A stretch of 64,000 nucleotides of DNA from Hysterangium stoloniferum. Its lineage: Eukaryota > Basidiomycota > Agaricomycetes > Hysterangiales > Hysterangiaceae. Below are positions 1-11,843 of the stretch, one piece after another (the first letter of the stretch is position 1; each line of letters opens with the position of its first letter). Where the stretch lies: assembly GCA_015178975.1 (NCBI GenBank), contig WHVD01000003.1:1674001-1738000 (forward strand), in the 5' to 3' direction. The notes beneath the pieces are model-generated. The model searched no databases. It saw only the letters and a list, made by a program, of their open reading frames with translations, and was not told the DNA's origin. Made by a program: the position numbers and the translations under genes.

Positions 1-237
1 CAACGAGCCTAACCTCGTCAGCAACCGGGAGGGAAACGTGCTCTATTTTGCTGGTCGTATCATTTTCGGATGCACTTGCATCAGGACTAGTAGGTGCGGT
101 GCTCAGCTCTTGCCAAGCTTGAGATGCTCGAAGTTGGTCTAGTAAAGCTTTGACTCCTGCAGGATCCTAGCTGAATATTACTACCTTCCAATACGATAGA
201 ACTCCGCCTAACCCACATTAATGTTAGTATAGTCCAT
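1..237 (-). CDS. Partial unidentified protein, N-terminal part, runs off the left edge
   Basis: I do not recognise this gene. A 7-codon first exon (237-217, starting MDYTNIN) joins through a 50-bp GT-AG intron (216-167) to an exon that stays open to the window edge (166-1). The peptide continues DPAGVKALLDQLRASQAWQE and then turns Ser/Thr/Asp-rich, as expected for a soluble N-terminus with a short helix. The alternative splice reading gives a less protein-like Arg/Ser-rich peptide. It is divergently placed to CTU1, with only 122 bp between the two start codons. The start codon and splice choice are inferences. Confidence 0.45.
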
Positions 238-359
238 CTCACATACATCAGCACATATGAAGATATTGAAGACGACTCAGTCGTAATTATTGTAATTTGC
301 TGGATGCCTGTCTTCTGCTTCACGTGACACGCTCTCACTAATCGCACTATTGTACCACC
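238..359. promoter_or_regulatory. Short divergent promoter region, unknown gene / CTU1
   Basis: This is the only space between the inferred start codon of the minus-strand gene (237) and the CTU1 start (360), so it should hold both promoters. It contains a CACGTG palindrome near 321. No clear TATA box is seen. Confidence 0.3.
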
Positions 360-1578
360 ATGCCTTCACGACCTTGCGCCCTCTGCACCAGTGCTACTGC
401 AATTTTAAAACGACCAAAGACAGGGCAGCAGATATGCAAAGAGTGTTTTTTTAGAGTTTTTGAGACGGAAGTGCACAACACCATCGTCGATGCCAAACTG
501 TTCAAGCCAGGTGACCGTGTTGCCATTGGTGCATCTGGTGGCAAAGGTGAGTATTTTTTCGCCCTGTATGCTGCTTATGAACTTACAGACATACTTAGAT
601 TCTACTGTGCTAGCCCATATAATGAAGACCTTGAATGACAGATATAATTATGGTCTTAATCTTTTCCTCCTCTCTATCGATGAAGGCATTACGGGTTATC
701 GTGACGATTCACTGGAGGTATGCTGGTTTTGTGTTAAAATCAAACCAATCCGTTACATTAATATTAGACCGTCAAAAGAAATCAGATGCAATACGATCTC
801 CCCTTGAAGATTTTAAGTTACGACGAACTGTACGGGTGGACTATGGATAAAATCGTGGAACAAATAGGAAAAAAGAACAATTGTACATTTTGTGGTGTAT
901 TCAGGCGTCAAGCATTGGATCGGGGAGCCGCCATGTTAAATGTAGATCATATTGTAACTGGACATAATGCAGACGATATTGCAGAGACTGTTCTCATGAA
1001 TAGTGAGTCGTCTTTTAGTTTTTTTTGTGTGCTCCACTCAATCTTGATATTTTCCCAGTCATGAGAGGTGACATTGCTAGATTGGGCCGTTGCACTCTTA
1101 TTTGTACACAAGGCGACGATACAATACGACGCTCTAAACCCTTCAAATACGCCTATGAAAAGGAGATTGTGATGTCAGTGCTTACAATCTATAACTTCCA
1201 AAAATTATACTAAATATGCATTACAGGTATGCATATTTCAAGAAACTGGATTATTTTTCCACGGAGTGTATTTATTCTCCTGACGCTTATCGGGGACATG
1301 CACGCACATTCTTAAAGGATTTAGAAGCAGCGCGACCAAGCGCTATCATCGATATCATACATTCTGGTGAAGCCTTCGAACTAGCGGAAGAAGTTAAATT
1401 AAAAGAACAGCGTAATCTAAAACCCTTGTTTCGTCCGATACCGGCTGACACATTTGTAGAAACCTGCAAGAGATGTGGCTACATGTCGAGTAATGAATTA
1501 TGCAAGGCTTGCGCCCTTCTCGAAGGTTTGGAGAGGGGTATTGCTGGGATGGGTGTCGTAAGAACCACCCATTCATAA
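360..1578 (+). CDS. CTU1: Cytoplasmic tRNA 2-thiolation protein 1 (Ncs6/Ctu1)
   Basis: Catalytic subunit that thiolates the wobble uridine (U34) of tRNA-Lys, -Glu and -Gln in the cytoplasm, working with Ncs2/Ctu2 and sulfur delivered by Urm1. Five exons (360-546, 599-717, 768-1002, 1059-1173, 1227-1578) join in frame to 335 aa, close to the size of yeast and human orthologues. Visible features are an N-terminal CxxC, the block [20 protein letters not shown], the PP-loop SGGKDS (split by intron 1 after SGGK), [12 protein letters not shown], the [14 protein letters not shown] block, and a C-terminal Cys cluster ([16 protein letters not shown]). All four introns are 50-56 bp, GT-AG. The family assignment is secure. 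Confidence 0.95.
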
Positions 1579-2507
1579 GCTCTTTCTAATATTAACACAT
1601 GATCGTATAGAAAGAACGTCGTCGGTACGAAAATGAAACCACACCGAGCAACTTGCGAACTACTAGTATTCCTTTATTTCCTGGATCCGCTTTTTAACAT
1701 ATTATCTCGATATCAAACCACTTGCGTAATTTGTCAGACACAAGACATTTGACTGTACAAAGTAGTATACTAGCTCAGTAAATTCTATTCCATTAGTATT
1801 TCATGGGAGCTGGCCAGGACATTGTTAAAATCCAAGAGGCGCATTATCTAAGGTCATAATAGCATATACTCACAACACTTAGTTGCATCACAAGGTCATA
1901 TCGTTGTAAGTACATGAAAGTATTGTGGTGTCAGGTGTGCAAAGGGATGGCCTAGCATGTTGTTGGCTCAAGACTGTAGGCTTAAGGTTTATGGGCACAT
2001 GCGCAAGTTCCGAGTATCGACAAAGTTTAGATTGTAGAGAGCTGTCACGCTGGGGAAGTGTCGTAACTCGAGTCAAATAGCAGGTGAGAGAAGGGGGGTG
2101 ATGAAACAATAGAACTACTCATAGTGGGACCTCGAGGCTCAAGGCTGCTTTATAACTTCTCTCGATGTATCACACGCAACCCTAATCTTGCATGTGTAAG
2201 CATGGGCGAAGGAGAGTGGCAAAAAGAGGGAATCTAGGCATGAGGCGCATTCACTGAGCTCAGAAATTGTTTGGCGTAGGGGTGTTTCGAGGTAAAATCC
2301 GAGAAACCGGTATTATAAGATAATAAGATTGCTGATAGAGTATGTGTGTGGCCATCAAGGGTAAAATCCAAAAAAAAATAGTGAATAGTATGATAATTAG
2401 GATGATCAAAATGTACTCGTGCTGGGAATGCCTCCTTTTTTTTGGGGGGTTATGCCTGTGCAGACGGGGTATCATTAAGATAGACTGTAAACTATTCAAA
2501 TATCTTG
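1579..2507. other. Intergenic region between convergent CTU1 and ERG27
   Basis: 929 bp between the stop codons of two convergent genes. It should hold both 3' UTRs. Short open frames here have no protein-like composition and I see no RNA gene or repeat. Confidence 0.5.
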
Positions 2508-3937
2508 TCATTGTTTCGTAGGTAATGGCGGTGAGGCGCGGGCTTTGATGAATGTATCCCTAAGTCGATCGCAGTATGTCACCAACTCAGTGGCCTTTTC
2601 TTTATGGTCTTGCCAATCATCAATAGGATCGAGACCAACGTATTCTACACCATGTATTGTCGATTTAGTACCATATTTTTGAGGCAATATACCCGTATTG
2701 TCTTCCAGGGCTTCGACAGGAGCGAGGGCGGCGTAGACAGCAGACAAGGCACCTTTCTTTGGGTAGATGGGGTGGTTTTGGGAGCCAAATAGGCGTGCCT
2801 ATCGGGTGTCATCAGTGCCACTGGAGGGTAGAATGTTTTTATAGGAGATTATGTGACATACGAAAAAGAAGGAGAGAATCTTAGCCCACACTAGGAAAGA
2901 GGCAAGCCCGGCAGCGGTATTATTTGTGTGACAAACACCAGGATGAGTTGTAACGTGGTAGACACTTGCCTCGCTACTTCGTTTCGCTTTGCGTTCTTGT
3001 TGAGCGAGTACTGCGGATATGACATCTACCTGATACTTGGACGCTTGATAAGGAAGCTTCGCATTGCGCAACTGCATATCGGAATGATCATATGCTTCTG
3101 GATATGCGTCTAAAGATGATGACCATTCAATTCGCGAGCCTTCCTGAGGGTTTCGAAGTAAAAGCTGTTCTAATCCGCGATACTGGAAAAATGTGAACTC
3201 ATAGCATAACTCGGAAAGATTATGATACCAACAAGACAGAAATGTCCAAATACATTGGATTGCCATAAAAAGCCTAAATTATCATCACTTTCCGACCAGC
3301 CGTCTTGGACAAAGTAGTTGGGAATCGTCACGGCTAGTACTGGATTTCTGATAAACTGATGGAATGCCTTATAAAAATCTAGTCCAGTCATGTTCAGAAG
3401 GCCAGCGTTGAGGATCAAATGAGAAATATAAGGATATCTGCGGAGCCAATTCAGAGGCCTCTTTCAAAGAGACTTAGATAAAACATACTTCAAGCTGGCC
3501 TGTTCACCAAAACAAAAAATACTTTCAACACTTGCTAGGTCAAGGGGAATATAATCAATTTTCAGTCCTTCTCGTAATTTTTCGGCATGCCCATCATACA
3601 TCGCAGTCCGTTTTCGTTCTTCCACGGTCTCATCTGCCACTTTGAGCAAAAGTCGACGAGCTTCCATAGCTCTCGGTTTATTTCGACATGCCAGAATCAG
3701 AGTCAGCCGCGTCGATCCGGCATACGGCGACACTACGGAGGATTTCGAAGGCAAGGGCCCTAATTTGGTGTCAGGAGGATTTTTGTAGGACAACTGTTCT
3801 ATGAATCGACAGCATATCCCGAAGCCGACGCCACTTCGCAAGTAATCAAAATTAACGTTGGTGATTCCAATGGAATAGACATACCTATTTGCACCAGTAA
3901 CAACAATGATAGGATGGGGATCGCCCGCTGAGGACAT
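2508..3937 (-). CDS. ERG27: 3-keto-steroid reductase of ergosterol synthesis (Erg27-like SDR)
   Basis: NADPH-dependent short-chain dehydrogenase that reduces the C3 ketone left by Erg26 during sterol C4 demethylation at the ER. Five exons (3937-3885, 3833-3489, 3437-3233, 3182-2862, 2798-2508) join in frame to 404 aa, somewhat longer than yeast Erg27. The Rossmann motif VTGANSGVGFGI is formed across intron 1; then come LACRNKPRAMEA, LNAG, the Erg27-specific region ending NVFGHF, the SDR catalytic YQASK, and a membrane-associated FFFARLFGS block before the C-terminus. Intron 3 uses a GTTGGT donor. The gene diverges from NOP9 with only 87 bp between start codons. Likely intact. Confidence 0.9.
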
Positions 3938-4024
3938 ATGTAGGTAAGGTTAAATTTTCGTTGACCTACCGACCTGGAAGCTTACATAACGAGTAGCAAG
4001 TGTTGTATTACGTAAGTTCCAATC
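3938..4024. promoter_or_regulatory. Divergent promoter, ERG27 / NOP9
   Basis: Only 87 bp separate the two start codons, so the two genes must share a very compact bidirectional promoter or have initiation sites inside each other's leader. No consensus element stands out. Confidence 0.35.
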
Positions 4025-6920
4025 ATGCCTCGTGAAAACAGGAAAAGAGGAAAGAAACACAAGAACAAGCCCGAAGAGCCTGAACAGCAGTTATACATTG
4101 CCCAAGACCATGAGAATCCGCATCAAGATGGAATTGAGCCAGACGTTAACGCGGCAAGTGCAAGAAATGCATTAGAAGCACCTTTTGGGTTGTTGGATCC
4201 AGACTTGAAGGCATACTTCAAGACCGTAGACGATCAGTTAAAAGACTGGCAAGACGAAAAAGTTGTGAACGTTGATACAGAGGTGGATGCAAATGAAGGT
4301 GCGCGATAAAGGAGTCTTCGCCGGTCTTATCCATGACTTGGCTTTTCAGAACGTCGCATGTTCTTCGTCGCAGCATTATCAGAGATGAATGGCAAAGAGC
4401 TTCAACTGGCTTCTGACCCAGAGTGTTCACCGGTCCTCGAAAGAATGATATATTCTATGGACGATTTCGTACGGCGTGTTTTCGCAGATAGCTTGGCGGG
4501 TTCGTAAGTCATCCACGCATCGTCCAGTTGGCGTTTTGACACAGAGGACAGTTGGTTGTCTCTAATAACGAATCGCTTTGCGTCACATGTTTGCCAAACA
4601 CTATTTGCCCTCGCTGGGGATACAATTGGTCGAGAAGTACGTGCAGACAACGTCAGGGCTACCCTTATGTGATAAAGCGTGATTTATAGAGCCGTGGAAT
4701 ATTTCCTTCTACTTCTAACGCGCCAGAAAAAGGGGAGTTGCTCTCGTTAACTCGGTTGGTACTTGATGCATGTGATGTACGTTCGAAACTTAGTGCAATG
4801 TCATTTTTCCTAATTCCCTAATCAATTATTTGACTTCGAAGGACGTTTTACCCGAACTTCTTACTCTAATGCGAGATCCTTTTGGTTCCCACGTACTTCG
4901 CACTCTTTTGATCTTGTTAGCCCCCCCTAAAAATTTATCATCATCATTGGGCCAACGGCATGCCCCAGCAGCAAGTTCGAAAAAAAGCACATCATGGAAG
5001 GCCCGTCGAGGGCCGATGAAAGCCATTCTTCCAGATCAATTTGCGAACTCTACTGTACCGAAACCCGAGATTGTTGAATTTACAATGTTGGCAAAGAAGT
5101 TCTTGGACCGGCTTCGAAGTATCTTGGATGGCAATGAGGTTCGAGCACTAGCCATGGATAAAGTTGCGAGCCCAGTATTACAGGTAGATTTCTCCACCCA
5201 TTTCCAACATATTTCACATACATGACACATTTATAATAGATTTTCATTGAATTGGAAGCTTCCTTGAAGGAGTCTGATCGACCGAGTAGTCTCATGGACC
5301 ACCTATTAGCAGGTCTTATTTCAGAATCTGGTACGCATTTCGATACATTGAACTCTGCCGAGCTGACGATTATTTATTGTGCCGTTACCCCCCTCCCCTT
5401 TGCTTCACCTATTGTCAGATTTCGAGACAGACAAGTCATCTTTCGTCTCTGCTCTGTTAGTCGATGTAGCTTCATCGCACATATCAGAATCTATCCTTTC
5501 TCATTCCTCAACCCGAACGTTTTCCCGAATTTGGAAACGATGGATCGTTCACGATCTTCCCCAGCTCGTTACGCATCCAGTAGCCAATTTCGTGGTCGCC
5601 AAAGGAATTTTACGTCTAAGCAAGGACGAGCTAACAGACACTATCACCCGTCTAGAAAGCGTTTGGAAAAAGATTCTTAGTATGTGAATTTTCATATATA
5701 TGGAAATTAATCTGACTTTCTTCTCGTAAAAGAATTTTCACGATTTGGAGTACTATTGAATGTAATTGAACGGTGCGGACAGTTAAATTCACAGGAAGAC
5801 GTCATCATCGAGGTAGGATTTTTTCGTAAGGAAAGTGCTGAGAGGTTACTCATAACTCTCACAGACCATCTGTTCATTATATGAAATAAGGACCGCTGAG
5901 GATCGTAGATTATTTGTACCATGCATACTTCGTCTCCAAACACTAACTGTATGTCCTCTTTTCAAAAATGTTCTGTCGGTTCATGGCATTTCCGTGGCTA
6001 GGAATACAACGAAAACGAAGCACGAATTCGAGGCGGTTCTGAAGGACAAGCTGAGCCCGGTCCACTCATGAAGGGAAAGCCTCATTTACAACAAAAAAAT
6101 GTTATTGACCCGCTGGGACCTAAGACTCAAGGGTCTCTTATTCTGCAGTCAATTCTGCGCATGCATGAACCGTATATTCACATCGTTTTAGACAGGTAAA
6201 TTACTCTAAAAGTGATGCGTTTACATAAAAGTTTCATTTACTCCTTTTGTAGTCTACATTCGCTCCCTGCCGCTGGCCTGCTAGCACTCGCCTGCAACCC
6301 AACTAGTTCCCGAATATTTGACTCTATTTTTGAATCCCCAACGGTGCCAATACGCTCTCGAAAGAAAATCATCACTTCGTTTTTGGGACAATTCCATCTC
6401 TTGGTGGATGACCGAATCGGCAGTCGGGTAGCAGATCGATTTTGGGATGCAGCAGATCCGTATTTGAAGGTTTGTATTGAAAAATGCTCCTCTCACCTAA
6501 TCTGATGAGTCTCCTTGACAGGAAAAAATTGCCCGTTCATTATTACCCCACGAGCAGTTTTTGGCAGGTTCCCACTTTGGCCGCTTTTTTACCAAAAACC
6601 TTGGATTAACGCTACTGAAACGGAATATTGATCACTGGAAGGCCACACGATCGAAACAGTATAAACCTGTAACTTCGGCGAACGCGATTCCTACTGTCCC
6701 GGAAGATGTTCCAAATACTAAAACTCTCAAACGGAAGCCAGAGGAAGACGAAATTGATACGTTGTTCAATGCCATTGTGAAGAAGAAGGTGAGAGGCGTT
6801 GCCTCATTAGACCAAGCGCACAATCTTGCCGATTCGAAATCGAGCACCGCAGACCTGGATCTGGCTGTATTGAAGGCCATTAAGGATGCGCCTCGAGATC
6901 TGAAGGCCAGCAAAAAGTAG
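4025..6920 (+). CDS. NOP9: Nop9-like Pumilio-repeat nucleolar protein
   Basis: RNA-binding factor that holds 20S pre-rRNA and delays Nob1 cleavage during small-subunit ribosome assembly in the nucleolus. Twelve exons (4025-4298, 4350-4503, 4552-4636, 4690-4776, 4842-5183, 5240-5330, 5419-5679, 5733-5812, 5865-5948, 6002-6195, 6253-6469, 6522-6920) join in frame to 755 aa. The basic start ([15 protein letters not shown]) and the [20 protein letters not shown] block are typical of Nop9. Repeats with Pumilio helix signatures follow: [56 protein letters not shown] and [11 protein letters not shown]. The C-terminus is Lys-rich, as for a nucleolar protein. No breaks seen. Confidence 0.93.
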
Positions 6921-7125
6921 GATATGTACAATTATTTGTTTTTACGGTAGATTATAATCACGTTTTTTGCGCTTCATAGTTTCAGCTCGTGAGGGTTTGT
7001 GAAATTGAATTTACTCCGAGTTATTTTCGACTACGATAATATAAATACACGATCATCTATAAATACACAATTGAAAGACACTCACGACGATATCTACCTT
7101 TCCTTCTGGAGTAAACTAGGAAAAC

Positions 7126-9326
7126 ATGCGACGATACCTTAGACTTGTCCTCTTACTTTGGTCATCTTGCCTTGTACAAGCGACATCAGATCCTCAGATT
7201 TCATTGCAGGATGATCTCCTGAGGGAATCTTACGTTGTGCAGGCTCCCATGAACATTTCCTCTCTACCTCAGGACAGATTCACCGTGCTCACTCACCATG
7301 ACTTTCCCGCTCAACAACTTCGCATCAAACGTACCGAGTTCTGTGATCCTACCGTGAAAGCTTGGACAGGTACTTTTATACAGATATCTTGTAATACCGC
7401 TCTAGATTATAATGCTGAATAGGCTATGTCGATGTGGATTACGGTTCCAAGCATCTATTTTTCTATTTCTTTGAATCTCGAGGAAATCCAGAAAGGGATG
7501 ACGTTGTTATGTGGATTAATGGGGGCCCAGGATGCTCTTCTGCAACTGGTTTACTTATGGAACTCGGTGCTGTACTATTTACTGTCCCATGCTTACGTTC
7601 TTATGATATGAAGGCCCCTGCAACATTGATATGGACGGTTCTTCAAATAATGGTACTCTTTGGAACCCGTATGCATGGAACTCGAATGCGAATGTTTTCT
7701 TCCTCGACCAACCGTATGGCCGAAGCTATTTGTAGGGTGTAACATAATATCAATATTTCCTTAGCGTAGGTGTAGGTTTCTCATATGCTGACTTCGGGGA
7801 GACAATTGAGACTACCGAGGATGCTGCAAAGAATGTACAGGCCTTCGTGTATGCTGCTTTATTTATTTATTTTAAAAAGGTGGTTCACTCATTTAACGAA
7901 CACTATTAGGAGAATTTTCTTTGAGTCTTTCCCTCAATTTGCTGGTCGCAAGTTTCATTTATCTGGCGAATCGTACGGGGTTGGTGGTTTCTCTTCCAGC
8001 TCTATTGTGCATTAACTTCATCGAATCGGCAGGGAAAATATTTGCCTGTCATGGCTGCTGAGATCTATGATCAGGAGAGGAAACGTACCGAAGGGGTCCC
8101 CATAAACTTGTCCATAAGTCACACTAACTCTCTGTATTCTATGTTGATTGTTTTCTAGGTCAAGCGTTATAATTGGAAATGGAATTACTGATATATCCAC
8201 GTAAGCTTCTACGTCATACGTGCAAATTCACCCTGATATAACGACGTATTTCAAAGTCTATATCCTGGACGGTATGCAATCGCCTGTGGGACGGCGGCGT
8301 TGGATGCTCCTATTCTGGAAGTTAGCACCTGCGTACGCGTTCAAAAGGCGGTGAGCGACTTATCTATGCTTTTAACCGCTTGACTCATCAGGTCGATTTT
8401 ACAGTTGCCTAGGTATCTAAGACTAGCTATGTGTAAAGTATTGGCTGAAATATTGATATATCCATCTTCCACTTAATAGATGTCAACGTCTCCTCAATGA
8501 CAATTGCATTGATATCTTTGATGATATGGCTTGCAATGCGGCAGTGAAATTCTGTGATGCTGAAATTAGCGCACCACTTCAAACCACTGGTGAGCTAAGG
8601 CGTCGAGCATATAGACCCAAAGCTTAGGTTTCCTAGGGCGGAATGTCTATGATGTCTCAAAGGTACTGATGGTTATTGCGCATTGACTTCACAATATCTC
8701 ATGTGTCCACTGAAGATGTGTCTTGGTGATAGTCTCTGCTATCTAGAGGAGGATCGCATTGCTGCATTCCTCAATAATGACACTACTAGGGGGATTCTTG
8801 GTATCCCTTCCAGACTGGGAACTTTTACAGGTTGCTCAAATAGTGTTGGTCGTGGATTCGCCTCACATTTAGACAAGTGGCGTTTACCCGCGCAATATTA
8901 TGTATCGAATCTTCTTGAAAGAGGCATCCGTGTTCTTTTGTATGCAGGTACGTTCGTGTGTTTATTAGTAGGATGCAGTGAATTGACTGTTGATGCCTTT
9001 GGGTTAACAGGCACTTACGACTGGCAATGTAATTGGGTTGCTAACTGGGAGTGGAGTAATTCCTTAGAGTGGTCTGGTGGGAGCGATTTCAGGGCTCAAT
9101 CGATGCGGGATTGGTCTGTTCCTGATAAACAAGAGGTTGCCGGACAAACAAGGACTGCTGGAAAGCTTACGTTTACAACATTGTATGGTGCAGGGCATAT
9201 GGTTAGTACGGAAAACATAAACCAAGGCCAAATTAATCAATGGCCTACTTCTAATAGGTGCCTCACGACAAGCCGGCGGAAGCCCTCCATATGATCCAGC
9301 GTTGGTTGGCTGAGGAAGAAATCTAA
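7126..9326 (+). CDS. Serine carboxypeptidase, carboxypeptidase Y-like (peptidase S10)
   Basis: Secreted or vacuolar exopeptidase that removes C-terminal residues. Fourteen exons join in frame to 496 aa: 7126-7369, 7423-7566, 7614-7713, 7765-7848, 7910-7979, 8033-8109, 8159-8200, 8257-8350, 8405-8412, 8480-8589, 8637-8662, 8716-8947, 9011-9201, 9258-9326. A signal peptide is obvious ([19 protein letters not shown]). S10 marks are all present: substrate-binding NGGPGCSS, nucleophile GESYGG (completed across an intron), catalytic Asp in [11 protein letters not shown], and catalytic His in GAGHMVPHDKP. The order and length fit CPY. Exon 9 is only 8 nt but is needed for frame and restores the family's PRC motif. 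The donor of intron 6 (GTCCAT) is weak and should be checked with cDNA. Confidence 0.93.
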
Positions 9327-9477
9327 TTTTAATTCCATTCTTATCGTTCATATTTATAGGGAACGCGGGGGATAGTGAGAGAGGAGATTACTTTCTGTAA
9401 ACCATTTTGTGTGAACACGCGTATTCTGTTTTGTTTGAAGTCGCGGAATCAAATTTCTGTTTCACTTGCAAATAGCG

Positions 9478-11719
9478 ATGGCTGAGGATCAACTTGAAGC
9501 AGAGTTGAAGCGGCTACTGCTCAGTCCAAAATTGATTTTCCCTATCTCGTCCACGAAGTTATTGGGCAGGCTTATTTCTCAAGGTAGCTCTCTTAGATTG
9601 TCAGATCTGGCTCGTCTCGAGGCAGCACTCTTGAAACTTGCCAACCCGGGCTTTATATGTATACATAATGATACAAATGGGCTTTCTGTGGCCGCCGTCA
9701 ATACGTCATACGGTGAGGTCTTGTCCATCAAACGGAAGCGGAGCGAGTTGGAAGGAGATGGAGAAACCGAGGGAGAGGATTCCACGTTAAGGCGGCCAGT
9801 CGGGGCTAGCCCAACTCTACTTCCTGTAGGAGACTCAGCTATTCAGGATATATTTGCTTTACTACAGAATGGAACGGCTCGTTCGAGATTATTGGCAGAA
9901 CAGGTACGTGGCAAGTTTACCATTTCCCTCAAGACTGACAGCTGTGTCCAGTTTACGTCCCCACATGACGAGTTTGAACCCGTTTGCGAACATATCACAA
10001 AAGAAACTTGTACGAAAACTAGGATCGAATCTGACACTCTACATGCCGCAACGCTTTGTGACAAGGTTCGTTATGGTATGCTTACAGCTCGGAATGTAGT
10101 TGACAACCTTTAACTTCAAGGTCCATTTTCGACCGTTGATTCGGCCACACACGGATCCCGCTTTGGGACATTGCTCGTATCTCAATACATGCTACTCTGA
10201 ACCTACATACGCACTTTCGCCATCCATGCCGCCCTTTCCTTCTTCGGGTGGACGCGGAGCGTCTTTTGTGAGTCTTCCCAGTGGTCTTGGAGCCGGTGGC
10301 AGAGGTAAGGAAAAGGCCCCATGTCGGTACTTGCACTTCGAGGTCGACTACGATGGGTCAATCCTGGAAGCTGAAAGGGAACGTCGACGTCTCAACTCTC
10401 GCAACGATGAATCTCACAGTGGTAGAGGCGGTTACAAGCTTGGTATTGGATTGGGACCTTCGGGTCAGGAACCTAGTTTGGTAAGTAAGCTTTTCATTAC
10501 ACATCGTCTGCATGGCTCTGATGAATTTCTGTGGACAATTCGAAGCTTCCACCTCAGTGGATCAGCTGTGACTTACGCAGGTTCGATTATTCTGTTTTAG
10601 GAAAGTTCCATGTCATTATGGCGGATCCGCCATGGGATATCCATATGAGCGTTCGTTTATTCTGATCAAAGCTTTGATATTTTTGCTCAAGTTATAGAAA
10701 ATCTACCCGAACAGCTCCCGTATGGTACAATGACCGACGACGAGATGAGAGCTATGCCAATCCCTGAATTGCAGGACGAAGGTTTACTCTTCCTATGGGT
10801 CACAGGTCGAGCAATGGAGGTCGGTAGGGAGTGCATGAGAGTATGGGGGTATGTGTGATACCTACGTTACGCAGCTAGGTAGTTTTCATACAGGCTACTG
10901 ACTTACAGATACACTCGCGTTGACGAAGTCGTCTGGCTTAAGACTAATCAGGTTTGGTTTTTCCCCCCTCCCACTTCGGACTGAACCGGCATAAAACTCA
11001 CGTTACATTTCAGTTACAGCGTGTCATCCGAACTGGAAGAACCGGGCACTGGTTAAAGTACACATAACATTTTGCTGCATCCTGAATTCGAAATTAAAAC
11101 TAAAATATTTAGTCATACAAAGGAACATATGCTGGTTGGCGTGAAAACGATATCGGACGGACACGGGAATTTAAAAATGCCTTCCTGGGTAAACCGTGGT
11201 CTTGATACAGATGTCATTGTTAGCGAAGTTCGAGAGACAAGTCGTAAACCCGAAGAAGTATACGGTCTTATAGAGAGGATGTGTCCCGGAGGGCGGAAAG
11301 TTGGTCAGTGTTTTTTCCCCTCCCTTTTCCCTCCTCCCCCTCTCCCCTCTCCCCCTCTTCCCCTCTCCCCCTCTTCCCCTCTCCCCCTCTTCCCCTCTCC
11401 CCCTCTTCCCCCTTGTTTTGTATGAGCATCATTGCTCTAACTGCATCTAATAGAAATTTTTGGCCGTAAACACAACACAAGACCAGGGTATGACTTTAGA
11501 TTCTTCTATCGTTCATTTCTCGAACCTCACTATTTATTGATAGATGGTTAACGCTGGGTAACCAGTTGGGTAACGCTGATCAAATTTACGAGGAAGATCT
11601 TGCCGCAAGAATCGCAGCTCGGTGAGTTGAATTTGGTTTTGGAGAGCTTCTTTTAATGAATACTCAGGTATCCGGAACGAATCAATCTAGCAACACAGGT
11701 GGAGACGATCCCAGCGTAA
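9478..11719 (+). CDS. IME4: m6A RNA methyltransferase, IME4/METTL3 type
   Basis: Catalytic subunit of the mRNA N6-adenosine methyltransferase, which uses S-adenosylmethionine; in budding yeast it drives meiotic entry. Eleven exons (9478-9903, 9952-10065, 10121-10480, 10558-10650, 10715-10848, 10909-10951, 11014-11057, 11113-11303, 11454-11487, 11544-11621, 11668-11719) join in frame to 522 aa. An ATG four codons upstream (9466) is also possible. Visible are a Cys-rich stretch ending [10 protein letters not shown] (the CCCH-like region), [20 protein letters not shown], the catalytic DPPW (10624-10635), [49 protein letters not shown] and [18 protein letters not shown]. All catalytic-domain blocks of METTL3 are in order, so it should be active. 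Converges on the ABC transporter gene with 124 bp between stops. Confidence 0.94.
11321..11414 (+). repeat. Polypyrimidine tandem repeat inside IME4 intron 8
   Basis: A nearly pure C/T tract built from alternating CCCCTCTT and CCCCTCTC blocks. It expands the intron (11304-11453) to 150 bp when neighbouring introns are about 50-75 bp. Confidence 0.85.
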
Positions 11720-11843
11720 TAAGAAGAATAATGCAGATGCTCTCCATGTATTATGTGAGATATTGTGAAATCTTGTATCTAAATTATTTGTATTCATCTA
11801 CGAGGCTATTATGCCGATTCCGAAAAGTATGAGGCAAAACAGA

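Noticed and set aside
1888-2109. Small gene between CTU1 and ERG27
   Set aside because: Short frames only, no protein-like composition; expected position of two 3' UTRs.
10696-10714. Alternative acceptor (TTATAG) for IME4 intron 4
   Set aside because: It would need a GC donor and inserts KNLPEQ-like residues; the acceptor 18 bp further gives a normal GT-AG intron and the conserved IHM-x-LPYGTM join.
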